From CAYPOY01 sp964412395 (GTDB taxonomy: Bacteria; Chloroflexota; Anaerolineae; B4-G1): a DNA stretch of 5,697 nucleotides. The stretch is from the NCBI GenBank assembly GCA_964412395.1, contig CAYPOY010000336.1, positions 1 to 5,697 of the forward strand. The letters are read 5' to 3'. This document shows, one piece after another, positions 1 through 5,697 of this stretch. The notes under the pieces are model-generated. The model did not search any database. It saw only the letters and a list, made by a program, of their open reading frames with translations, and was not told the origin of the DNA. The position numbers and the translations under genes are program-made. Numbering within the stretch: position 1 is the stretch's first letter; the number at the start of each line of letters is the position of its first letter.

Positions 1-753
1 CGCCCGACCCTGATGAAACTGGCCGAGCGCCCAGAGATGGCCCCCCATCGCGAGATGCTGTCGAGTTTGGCCGGCCGCGCCGGCAGCGTCCAATCCTGGG
101 CCAAAGGGAAGGCGCTGGAGCGGCTCCTGCTCTCGCAAATGGCCTCCGACGGGCACGAGAAACTGATCATCTTCACCCACTTCCGGGCCACGCTGGACTT
201 GCTGGCGGACCTCTTGTGCGGCATGGGGGTGGACTTCGTGGTCTACCACGGCCGACTCTCGCGGTTGGAGAAAGACGAGGTTATTCGCCGCTTCGAACAA
301 AGTGCCCAGGTGCTGCTTTCCACCGAGGCGGCTGGCGAGGGACGCAACCTCCAGTTCTGCCGTCTCATGCTCAATTTCGACTTGCCCTGGAACCCGCAGC
401 GCATTGAGCAGCGCGTCGGGCGCATCCACCGCGTGGGCCAGACCCGCCCGGTGGAGATATTCAATTTCTCAGCCGAGAGGACGGTGGAGGATTACATCCT
501 GGAGATCCTCGACCGCAAGTTGAACATGTTCGAGTTGGTCATCGGCGAGATGGACATGATCCTGGGCCACCTGGAGGACGAGCGCGACTTCGAGGGGATC
601 GTGATGGACATCTGGACGCAGGCCCACACGCCAGATGAGGTGGCGGCCGGCTTCGAGCAACTCGGCGACGCGCTGGCCCAGGCCCGGGAGGCCTACCAGC
701 ACACTCGCGAGTACGACGAGGCACTGTTCGGGGAGGACTTTGCGGCCGAATGA
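1..753 (+). CDS. SNF2-family (RapA/HepA-like) DEAD/DEAH-box helicase, C-terminal part, 5' truncated by window edge
   Basis: The frame is open from base 1, so this is the last 250 residues of a longer protein; the ATG at 13 is internal, not the start. It holds the second RecA-like lobe of an SNF2 ATPase. The strand with FTHFRATLDLL (about 175-207) is followed by YHGRLSR, then motif V STEAAGEGRNLQ (319-354) and motif VI QRIEQRVGRIHRVGQ (397-441), whose arginines contact ATP. The RIHRVGQ signature is typical of SNF2/RapA-like enzymes, which are double-stranded DNA translocases or remodelers. Next comes ERTVEDYILEILDRKLNMFE and an acidic helical tail. The first RecA lobe (Walker A, DEAH box) must lie upstream of the window. 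The stop overlaps the next start as ATGA, which indicates translational coupling. Whether this is a housekeeping recycling factor or a defence or repair helicase cannot be decided from this half. Confidence 0.93.
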   Translation, partial: RPTLMKLAERPEMAPHREMLSSLAGRAGSVQSWAKGKALERLLLSQMASDGHEKLIIFTHFRATLDLLADLLCGMGVDFVVYHGRLSRLEKDEVIRRFEQSAQVLLSTEAAGEGRNLQFCRLMLNFDLPWNPQRIEQRVGRIHRVGQTRPVEIFNFSAERTVEDYILEILDRKLNMFELVIGEMDMILGHLEDERDFEGIVMDIWTQAHTPDEVAAGFEQLGDALAQAREAYQHTREYDEALFGEDFAAE

Positions 754-2576
754 GCGAACTGGCCGATTTTGTGTTGGATGCTTTCCGCCAGGCCGGTGGC
801 ATCGTCGAGCCGCCGGCCTACGGTGTCTACGAGGTACTCCTGCCTGAGGGAGTGGCCCGTCGCTGGAACATGCCAGCCTATCGGCGTCTGGCCTTCACCG
901 ACGAGGCCCCGGCGGAGGTGACCGGCGCAGAGGACGTCACCCTCGTGGGCTACGCCCATCCGCTGGTGGAGGCGCTGATGGAGGAGACTTGCGCCAGGCC
1001 CGCCTGTGTGTTAGTCCACGTCAATAACCTGCGGCTCGACAAGCGCGGGCTGCTCGCGCTGGCCCGCAAGACATTGGCCTTCCCCAACGCCCGCCTGTCC
1101 GAAGCGCCGCGCAAGGGCAAGACAGCGGCACTCTGTCACTACGTGCGCCTCAACTTCAAGGCCGCGCTGATCACCGACGAGAAGCGTGAGCGGCTGGTCT
1201 CGGTCGTGATGGATGCGCAGGCCGGGTTTGCCGTCCCCGAACTGGCGCGCATCGAGCAACTGGCGCGGTTGGAGGAGGAATCGGCCTTCGGGCACCTCCT
1301 TACCGCGCCGGTGCGCTGGCTGCCGGGACATCAGGTGTTGAGCCGGCCGGTGCTGGAGGGGTTGCTGGAGCGGGCCACCCGCGCTGCGCTGGACGAACTG
1401 GCCGCGCCGCTGGAGGCATTGCGCCGCCGTGCCGCTCGCTACCTGGAACTCGATCAGGCTCGTCTCACCGGGTATTACGACGACATCGCCCGCGACCTGC
1501 AGCGCCGTATCGAGCGCGCCAGCGACGATGCCCGCCGGACTTCGCTGGAGGACAAGCTTGCCACCGCGCAGGCCGAGCGGGAGGCCAAACTGGCCGACGT
1601 CGAAGCCAAGTATCGCCTGCGCGTGGAACTGGAACTGATCAACCTTCAGGTCATCACTCAGCCCAAGATTTTTCTCCCTGTGCGCATCGGGAACCGCACT
1701 GCCACGATAGAGCGCGCTGTCGTCTGGGACCCGCTGTTGCATCGCATCGAGTCGCTGGCCTGCGATGTGTGCGGGCGGCCAGCGACGCGGCTGATGCTGT
1801 GCAGCGGTGGGCATCTGGCGCACGAGGATTGTCTGCTGCCGGAGCAGTGCGTGGACTGCAAGCGCGTCTATTGCCGCCTGTGCGCCGACCAGATGGGCCG
1901 TTGCGTGGTGTGTGACCGTCCGGTCTGTGTGCACAGCCTGAATCGCTGTAGCACCTGTGGGCGGGCCACCTGCCGTGAGCACGTGGGCCTGTGTCACGCC
2001 GCCGACGGCCAGCCTGCCCAGTTGCCTCCGCCTGAGCCTCCCAGGCCTGCCCCGTCTCCGCCTCCCGCCGAAAAAGTGGAAGAGAAGCCTGTTCCGTCCC
2101 CGACCCCTCCCCGAAGCGAGGGGAGGAGGCGTAAGGCGGCTGCGCGTACCGCTCGCAAAGCCCGCCGTCCTGTCAAGAAGAAACCTCGCATACCTACCCC
2201 CTACAAGATCGAGGTGTACGTCGAGCCTAACGTGCCCGTGGTGAATGCCTTCGTGCTGACGAAAGGGCAGAAACAAATCGCCGTGCGCTCCTGGGAACTG
2301 GCTGACGATGGCATTGCGGTTATGTGCCATTGCGAGAAGGGCTGGTACTGCCCGGTGGATGGGGTGGTGCTGGAGCCAGCCAGTGCCTCCAGCATCGAGA
2401 CGCAGATCGAGGAGCAGATCGAGGCCCTGCGGCGGGAGTACGGTATCTCCGCCCGGCGTATGTTCCGCTACACTGTCGTCCACGGCGCGCCGCGTCAGGT
2501 GCCGCGCGTGGTGCTGCGGGGAAAGTGGCGAGACGAGGAAACGCTGGCGGATGCGCGGGCCAATTTTCAGGGCTGA
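750..2576 (+). CDS. Helicase-coupled protein of unknown function with coiled coil, repeated cysteine modules and basic linker
   Basis: This is a 608-residue protein that I cannot assign to a named family. The ATG overlaps the helicase stop (ATGA); a GGAGG lies at 732-736, 13 nt upstream, which is long, so coupling to helicase translation is likely. Visible layout: an N-terminal mixed domain (1-205); a charged helical region, probably coiled coil (about 205-298), with repeated Glu/Arg/Ala; a Cys-rich region (338-416) with 15 Cys and several His; a Pro-rich then Arg/Lys-rich linker (422-486), probably disordered; and a C-terminal domain (487-608) with a small C526-x-C528-x5-C534 cluster. The Cys spacing suggests several zinc sites. 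There is no signal peptide or membrane segment, so it is probably cytoplasmic. The tight pairing with an SNF2 ATPase suggests a partner that binds DNA, RNA or protein; this is inference. The C-terminal extensions of RapA-like helicases are a possible analogue, unproven. Confidence 0.9.
   Translation: MSELADFVLDAFRQAGGIVEPPAYGVYEVLLPEGVARRWNMPAYRRLAFTDEAPAEVTGAEDVTLVGYAHPLVEALMEETCARPACVLVHVNNLRLDKRGLLALARKTLAFPNARLSEAPRKGKTAALCHYVRLNFKAALITDEKRERLVSVVMDAQAGFAVPELARIEQLARLEEESAFGHLLTAPVRWLPGHQVLSRPVLEGLLERATRAALDELAAPLEALRRRAARYLELDQARLTGYYDDIARDLQRRIERASDDARRTSLEDKLATAQAEREAKLADVEAKYRLRVELELINLQVITQPKIFLPVRIGNRTATIERAVVWDPLLHRIESLACDVCGRPATRLMLCSGGHLAHEDCLLPEQCVDCKRVYCRLCADQMGRCVVCDRPVCVHSLNRCSTCGRATCREHVGLCHAADGQPAQLPPPEPPRPAPSPPPAEKVEEKPVPSPTPPRSEGRRRKAAARTARKARRPVKKKPRIPTPYKIEVYVEPNVPVVNAFVLTKGQKQIAVRSWELADDGIAVMCHCEKGWYCPVDGVVLEPASASSIETQIEEQIEALRREYGISARRMFRYTVVHGAPRQVPRVVLRGKWRDEETLADARANFQG
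1761..1997 (+). other. Tandem CxxC-x-R-x-x-C zinc-binding-like modules inside the helicase-coupled protein
   Basis: Residues 338-416 contain Cys at 338, 341, 351, 361, 367, 370, 375, 378, 385, 388, 393, 400, 403, 408 and 415, plus His at 355, 358, 395, 411 and 416. Three consecutive units begin at C367, C385 and C400 and share C-x2-C-[K/D/G]-R-x2-C; C338 starts a looser fourth unit with CDVCGRP. The arrangement resembles stacked zinc ribbons, B-box or RING-like cross-brace folds, but the exact fold cannot be settled by eye. Confidence 0.8.
2106..2126. repeat. Palindromic G/C-rich repeat within the linker coding region
   Basis: CCTCCCC and GGGGAGG form a perfect 7-bp inverted repeat around the 7-base loop GAAGCGA. 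It encodes part of the Pro-to-basic transition of the linker (TPPRSEGRRR). It could be a small interspersed palindrome captured in frame, or chance within a Pro/Arg codon run. Confidence 0.5.
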
Positions 2577-2594
2577 CCCTGCGTGGCTCACAAC

Positions 2595-2625
2595 GAGAGG
2601 CCCTTGCACTTCACAAGGGCCTCTT
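2595..2625. terminator. Stem-loop between convergent genes, probable bidirectional terminator
   Basis: An 11-bp perfect stem (2596-2606 with 2614-2624) plus a G·T pair encloses a 7-base loop. It lies 18 bases after the stop of the plus-strand 608-residue gene and 4 bases beyond the minus-strand tRNA-Ser 3' end, so it can end both transcripts. Neither side has a clear U tract, so it may act as an RNA 3'-end or processing structure instead of a classical intrinsic terminator. Confidence 0.72.
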
Positions 2626-2629
2626 CAGG

Positions 2630-2718
2630 CGGAAGGGGTGGGATTCGAACCCACGGTGGCCACTAAGGACCACAACGGTTTTCGAGACCGTCCCGTTCGT
2701 CCACTCCGGCACCCTTCC
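2630..2718 (-). tRNA. tRNA-Ser, anticodon CGA
   Basis: The 89-nt cloverleaf can be folded by hand. The acceptor stem GGAAGGG pairs with CCCTTCC, followed by discriminator G. The D stem is CCG/CGG. The anticodon stem ACGGT/ACCGT holds loop CTCGAAA, giving anticodon CGA at 2682-2684 (reads UCG). The variable arm is long, with a 6-bp stem GTGGTC/GGCCAC including one G·T pair, diagnostic of class II tRNA. The T stem is GTGGG/CCCAC with loop TTCGAAT. Serine identity follows from the anticodon, long variable arm and discriminator G. CCA is not encoded (the next bases are CCT), so it must be added by the CCA-adding enzyme. The 5' end is only 2 nt after the tadA stop, so it is very probably cut from the tadA transcript by RNase P. 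Confidence 0.97.
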
Positions 2719-2720
2719 CA

Positions 2721-3185
2721 TTATTTGGTTGACTGACTATCCCGCAGCCTGGCGAAGAACCGTTCCAGCAGCGCCTGGGATTCTTCGGCCAGCACGCCCC
2801 GCGTGACGATCACCTGGTGATTGAAGCGCGGGTCGCGCAGCAGTTCGACCACTGACCCCGCAGCGCCCATTTTGGGGTCGTCGGCTCCGTACACCAGCCG
2901 AGGTAGCCGGGCCAACACCATCGCGCCGGCGCACATCGGGCAGGGCTCCAGCGTGCAGTAGAGCGTCACGCCCACCAGACGCCAACCACCCAGCGTGCGG
3001 GCTGCCTCCCGGAGCGCGATCATCTCCGCGTGGGCGGTCGGGTCGGCGTTGACTTCCTTGCGGTTGCGCCCTCGCCCGACGATAACCCCGTCGTGCACGG
3101 TCACTGCGCCGACGGGCACGTCGCCGTGGGCCAGCGCCCGCTCCGCCTCGGCCAGGGCCTCGCGCATCCAGGCTGCGTCGTTCAC
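2721..3185 (-). CDS. tadA: tRNA-specific adenosine deaminase TadA
   Basis: The protein has 154 residues when started at the GTG at 3185. TadA converts adenosine-34 to inosine in the wobble position of tRNA-Arg(ACG) in the cytoplasm, allowing one tRNA to read CGU, CGC and CGA. The zinc deaminase motif is complete: HAE (His52, Glu54 as proton shuttle) and PCPMC (Cys82, Cys85). Other family features are VPVGAV (24-29), NRKEVNADPTAHAE, TLYCTLEPCPMCAGAM and the FNHQV segment with C-terminal helix. The length is usual for the family. An upstream in-frame ATG at 3203 would add six residues (MCYNTA), but its codons overlap the promoter -10 box, so GTG is preferred; the ATG at 3167 would also leave the deaminase domain intact. 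The gene is followed 2 nt later by tRNA-Ser on the same strand. Confidence 0.95.
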   Translation of the reverse strand: MNDAAWMREALAEAERALAHGDVPVGAVTVHDGVIVGRGRNRKEVNADPTAHAEMIALREAARTLGGWRLVGVTLYCTLEPCPMCAGAMVLARLPRLVYGADDPKMGAAGSVVELLRDPRFNHQVIVTRGVLAEESQALLERFFARLRDSQSTK

Positions 3186-3191
3186 AGCAGT

Positions 3192-3200
3192 ATTATAACA
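3192..3200 (-). promoter_or_regulatory. Extended -10 promoter of tadA-tRNA-Ser
   Basis: The minus strand reads TGTTATAAT, an exact TGn-TATAAT extended -10 element. About 17 bp upstream is only a weak -35 (GTGCCA, 4 of 6 matches to TTGACA), which an extended -10 can tolerate. Transcription would start around 3184-3187, at or within 2 nt of the GTG codon of tadA at 3185-3183, implying a leaderless or nearly leaderless message. Confidence 0.7.
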
Positions 3201-3337
3201 CAAGCCGGTGAGTTTGGCACGTCATGTCACCGGAACACTGGTTTGGGGAGGCATTGCCTGGTTTCTGGCCGTCGAGTGGGGAATACCCGGACGAGTTTGG
3301 GCTTCCAGGGCCTTTTTTCACGAATGAATACGCTTCG

Positions 3338-3365
3338 TTGACAATTGGCCATGAGGCGGTATAAT
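3338..3365 (+). promoter_or_regulatory. Consensus sigma70-type promoter of the UPF0316 gene
   Basis: TTGACA at 3338-3343 and TATAAT at 3360-3365 match the vegetative consensus exactly, with a 16-bp spacer. Transcription should begin near 3372, giving a leader of about 36 nt. It diverges from the tadA promoter; the roughly 140 bp between the two shows no gene or clear operator. Confidence 0.88.
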
Positions 3366-3395
3366 CGGCGCGCTGTGTGACATCTGGCATCGGAC

Positions 3396-3400
3396 AGGAG
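3396..3400 (+). promoter_or_regulatory. Shine-Dalgarno site selecting the GTG start at 3408
   Basis: AGGAG ends 7 nt before the GTG at 3408-3410. This is optimal spacing and supports the non-ATG start. Confidence 0.8.
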
Positions 3401-3407
3401 TGAGCGA

Positions 3408-3926
3408 GTGGATATATTTCTGGGAGCACTGTTGATTTTCGCGCTGCGGGTGCTGGGCATTGCCGTTAGCACGGTTGCGACCATAATGACTGTTCAGGGG
3501 CGCAAAATCCCCGCTGTGGCGGCTGGCTTCGTCAGCGCGTTGGTCTACGTCGTCGCCATCGGCAAGGTGGTGACGGATCTAGACAATGTTTGGAATATCC
3601 TGGCATACTCCGGCGGTTTCGCTGTTGGCACGCTGATCGGGATGGCCTGGGAGCAACGGCTGGCGCTGGGTTTCACCGAAGTGCGGTTTATCTCCGCCGA
3701 GAAAGGCGACGAACTGGCGGAGGCTCTGCGAGAGGCAGGGTTTGGCGTGACGGAACTCCGCGGACGCGGGCGTGAGAGCACCGTGGGCATCATCGAGGCC
3801 ATCGTGCCCCGTAAGAATGTGGGTGCTGTGCTGGGGACTGCCAAATCCGTGGACGAAAATGCCATCGTGACGGTGACAGAGGCCCGCATGGTGCAGCACG
3901 GTTACTGGAGGCCCGCCCGCAGGTAA
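3408..3926 (+). CDS. UPF0316 family membrane protein (DUF5698 plus DUF2179), YebE-like
   Basis: The protein has 172 residues with a GTG start. Three hydrophobic segments are visible at about 3-28, 36-56 and 63-82, followed by a soluble tail (about 85-165) with the pattern of the DUF2179 domain: EVRFISAEKGDELAEALREAGFGVTELRGRG, then VGIIEAIVPRKN and a final beta strand. The order of three helices plus DUF2179, the total length and the internal TVQGRKIPA segment match the UPF0316 family (Bacillus YebE-like). The molecular function of the family is not established. DUF2179 also occurs on YitT-type membrane proteins, where it is thought to be a cytoplasmic ligand-sensing domain. The gene appears to be a single unit from its own consensus promoter, diverging from tadA and convergent with the 4129-4632 gene. 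Confidence 0.9.
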   Translation: MDIFLGALLIFALRVLGIAVSTVATIMTVQGRKIPAVAAGFVSALVYVVAIGKVVTDLDNVWNILAYSGGFAVGTLIGMAWEQRLALGFTEVRFISAEKGDELAEALREAGFGVTELRGRGRESTVGIIEAIVPRKNVGAVLGTAKSVDENAIVTVTEARMVQHGYWRPARR

Positions 3927-3929
3927 ACC

Positions 3930-4028
3930 AGAAACTCGGTTTTTAGCGCTTCACCAGTGAAATAGTGCTGGACACAGGTGCTTTTCGAGTATCAGAGGGG
4001 TCCCTCCGACAGGAAAAACCGGGTTTCT
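3930..4028. repeat. 99-bp element with imperfect terminal inverted repeats (MITE-like or palindromic repeat)
   Basis: The left end AGAAACTCGGTTTTT (3930-3944) and right end AAAAACCGGGTTTCT (4014-4028) are inverted repeats matching at 14 of 15 positions. Inside are two further palindromes: 3945-3969, a hairpin based on AGCGCT/AGTGCT and TCAC/GTGA, and GAGGG-GT-CCCTC near 3995-4006. It starts 3 bp after the UPF0316 stop. No target-site duplication is evident. It may also act as the transcription end of that gene, because the left arm can form AAACC/GGTTT followed by T residues. Confidence 0.5.
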
Positions 4029-4061
4029 TTGCTCCTACTGGAAGGCGGCTGTCTCTTGTCC

Positions 4062-4076
4062 CGCCAGACCGTGGCG
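4062..4076. other. Short inverted repeat in the convergent intergenic region
   Basis: CGCCA and TGGCG form a perfect 5-bp stem around a 5-base loop, between the convergent UPF0316 and 4129-4632 genes. It could contribute to minus-strand termination, but it has no T tract. The rest of 4029-4128 shows nothing I can support. Confidence 0.3.
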
Positions 4077-4120
4077 AACGCGGATGAGGTGGCGTGCTGG
4101 GAGCGAGGGTAGACGATTCG

Positions 4121-4138
4121 ACAGGTGTCTATACCTGT
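4121..4138 (-). terminator. Weak stem-loop over the stop codon of the small membrane protein gene
   Basis: ACAGGT/ACCTGT form a perfect 6-bp inverted repeat with a 6-base loop, and the TAG stop (4129-4131) lies in the loop. There is no T tract after it on the minus strand, so termination here is only a possibility. Confidence 0.3.
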
Positions 4139-4632
4139 GGCTGGGCCTGCAATACCTCGCGCAGCTTGCGCTGCGCTTCCAGTGCGCTCAGCCGGCTGTC
4201 ATACTTGCCAATGGTGTAGGTTTTCGTGCGAGGTGCTACCCTGCCGGAGAAGGTGCGGACTGTAGTGTGGAGTTGCAGCCGGAGGTACCAGGTATCGGAG
4301 GGGCGCTCCCGCTCGTCGCCGGCCACTCGTTGGAGGTCAAGACCTATGACGTTGGACAGTGAGTACTGGCGCTCGCGCAACTTTAGCCCCAACAGGGTGT
4401 TTGTGGCGTGGACGGCGCCCGTATGATGCTCTACGACGATACGCAGATGGGTATGGAGCAGCACGAACCCGGCCAGGAACAGGGGGACGGCGGGAACAAG
4501 CAGCCACCAGACGCGGTTTACCAGGGCGATGGGCACCAGCACGAGCCCGCCTGTCCCCAGCAGCAACCAGGCTGCCATCCTGGCCTGGATGGGCTTATCG
4601 TCGTACAGAATACCGATGCTTTCGTCAGACAT
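4129..4632 (-). CDS. Small membrane protein with two adjacent helices and a beta-rich soluble domain, function unknown
   Basis: The protein has 167 residues. A short polar N-terminus (MSDESIGILYDDKP) precedes two closely spaced hydrophobic helices at about 20-38 and 41-60, joined by a tight VNR turn. Residues 62-167 form a soluble domain that alternates short strands (LRIVVEH, AVHATNT, YSLSNVIGLDL, WYLRLQLHT, TKTYTIGKY) and ends in an amphipathic helix (SALEAQRKLREVLQ). Two helices followed by a PH-like barrel with a C-terminal helix resembles bacterial PH-domain membrane proteins; that link is inference from pattern. An in-frame stop lies 12 nt upstream of the ATG, so the start cannot be much earlier. 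The nearest purine-rich site (GAGG, 4647-4650) is 14 nt away, so the ATG at residue 19, preceded by CAGG, is an alternative start that would lose little of the first helix. Confidence 0.82.
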   Translation of the reverse strand: MSDESIGILYDDKPIQARMAAWLLLGTGGLVLVPIALVNRVWWLLVPAVPLFLAGFVLLHTHLRIVVEHHTGAVHATNTLLGLKLRERQYSLSNVIGLDLQRVAGDERERPSDTWYLRLQLHTTVRTFSGRVAPRTKTYTIGKYDSRLSALEAQRKLREVLQAQPQV

Positions 4633-4733
4633 TGTTCGTAGTCACGCCTCAGATGGATTCTCAATTGGTCTGCCACGCAAGCAGGCTGGACGACTGTCAC
4701 TGCAACTTCAACTGTCGGGCAAAAAGCAAACCT

Positions 4734-4762
4734 ATTCTATTCCATCACACGCTATTTGACAA
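4734..4762 (-). promoter_or_regulatory. Sigma70-type promoter for the small membrane protein gene
   Basis: On the minus strand, TTGTCA (4757-4762, 5 of 6 to consensus) is followed after exactly 17 bp by TAGAAT (4734-4739, 5 of 6). Transcription would begin near 4727, leaving a leader of about 95 nt before the ATG at 4632. No recognisable riboswitch or attenuator was found in the leader. Confidence 0.65.
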
Positions 4763-4794
4763 ACGACAAACGCAACTGCTCAGGCTGATGGGGG

Positions 4795-4838
4795 AAGGTC
4801 TCCCGACCGAGCCCTTTACACCTCGGTCGGGAGATCTT
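4795..4838 (-). terminator. Strong stem-loop downstream of leuS
   Basis: A 13-bp perfect stem (4799-4811 with 4822-4834) extends to 17 bp with one G·T pair (4795-4838) around a 10-base loop. It lies about 75 nt past the leuS stop and upstream of the next minus-strand promoter, the right position for a leuS terminator. On the minus strand it is followed by CCCCC, not a U tract, so it may be a 3'-end-protecting structure or a U-poor terminator. Confidence 0.7.
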
Positions 4839-4910
4839 CGGCGAACGAGGACGAGGCCATTTTCGCCAGCCGGGCCGTGTGCACATTCCGCAGGGTATCG
4901 GGCGACTGGA

Positions 4911-4914
<4 letters not shown>
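4816..4914 (-). CDS. Possible 32-residue ORF overlapping the leuS stop (GTGA)
   Basis: A GTG at 4914-4912 overlaps the leuS TGA by GTGA and opens a frame for 32 residues (starting MIQSPDTLRNVHTA if GTG is read as Met, ending DLPTEV). Its final codons are encoded by the stem of the downstream hairpin and its TAA lies in the loop. There is no similarity I recognise, no Shine-Dalgarno site beyond leuS translation itself, and the length is compatible with chance. It is listed because the overlap would permit translational coupling. Confidence 0.2.

Positions 4915-5697
<783 letters not shown>

Noticed and set aside
1011..2609. Long 532-codon open frame on the minus strand opposite the helicase-coupled protein
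   Set aside because: It runs antisense to a gene with clear coupling and Cys-module structure. Its composition (long Arg/Gly/His/Gln runs) is what GC-rich antisense of Ala/Glu/Arg codons gives, with no recognisable domain.
3186..3203. Upstream ATG start for tadA adding MCYNTA
   Set aside because: These codons coincide with the TGTTATAAT promoter element, so they are unlikely to be transcribed; the six residues are not part of the TadA fold.
3299..3317. GGC/GCC stem followed by six T residues as a plus-strand terminator upstream of the UPF0316 promoter
   Set aside because: The stem is only 3 bp and no plus-strand gene lies upstream to be terminated, since tadA runs the other way.
3193..3429. 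Minus-strand short frames through the tadA-UPF0316 intergenic region
   Set aside because: They overlap two divergent promoters and the UPF0316 ribosome site, lack a ribosome site of their own and have no family pattern.

Overview
This is a GC-rich bacterial window with compact, mostly housekeeping content. No gene fixes the lineage. The UPF0316 membrane protein, G/C-tract palindromic repeats, a tRNA gene without an encoded CCA end and sigma70-type promoters would suit a Chloroflexota-like bacterium, but that is a low-confidence inference. Both ends of the window cut through genes: an SNF2-type helicase on the left and leuS on the right.

Left block (1-2576, plus strand): the C-terminal part of a RapA/HepA-like SNF2 ATPase is followed, with an ATGA stop/start overlap, by a 608-residue protein. 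I cannot assign that protein to a named family. It has an N-terminal domain, a coiled coil, a dense 15-cysteine region of repeated CxxC-x-R modules, a Pro-rich and basic linker, and a small C-terminal domain. The overlap suggests that the two products act together, with the second as a candidate nucleic-acid-binding or scaffold partner of the ATPase. This is the least explained part of the window.

Middle block (2577-3926): a strong stem-loop separates the left block from a minus-strand tadA/tRNA-Ser(CGA) unit. The tadA stop codon is only 2 nt from the mature tRNA 5' end, so one transcript probably carries both. An extended -10 box lies so close to the tadA GTG start that the message looks leaderless or nearly so. 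Divergently, a promoter with exact TTGACA and TATAAT boxes drives a UPF0316 (DUF5698/DUF2179) membrane protein.

Right block (3927-5697): after a 99-bp element with 15-bp imperfect terminal inverted repeats comes a minus-strand gene for a small two-helix membrane protein with its own promoter and a leader of about 95 nt. It is followed by the 3' half of leuS on the minus strand, which has a 17-bp stem-loop downstream. The leuS reading frame contains two 30-bp copies of a palindromic C7-ATT-G7 repeat, translated as a Pro/Gly-rich linker beside the anticodon-binding domain.

The translation-related genes (leuS, tadA, tRNA-Ser) are close to each other but are not one operon.
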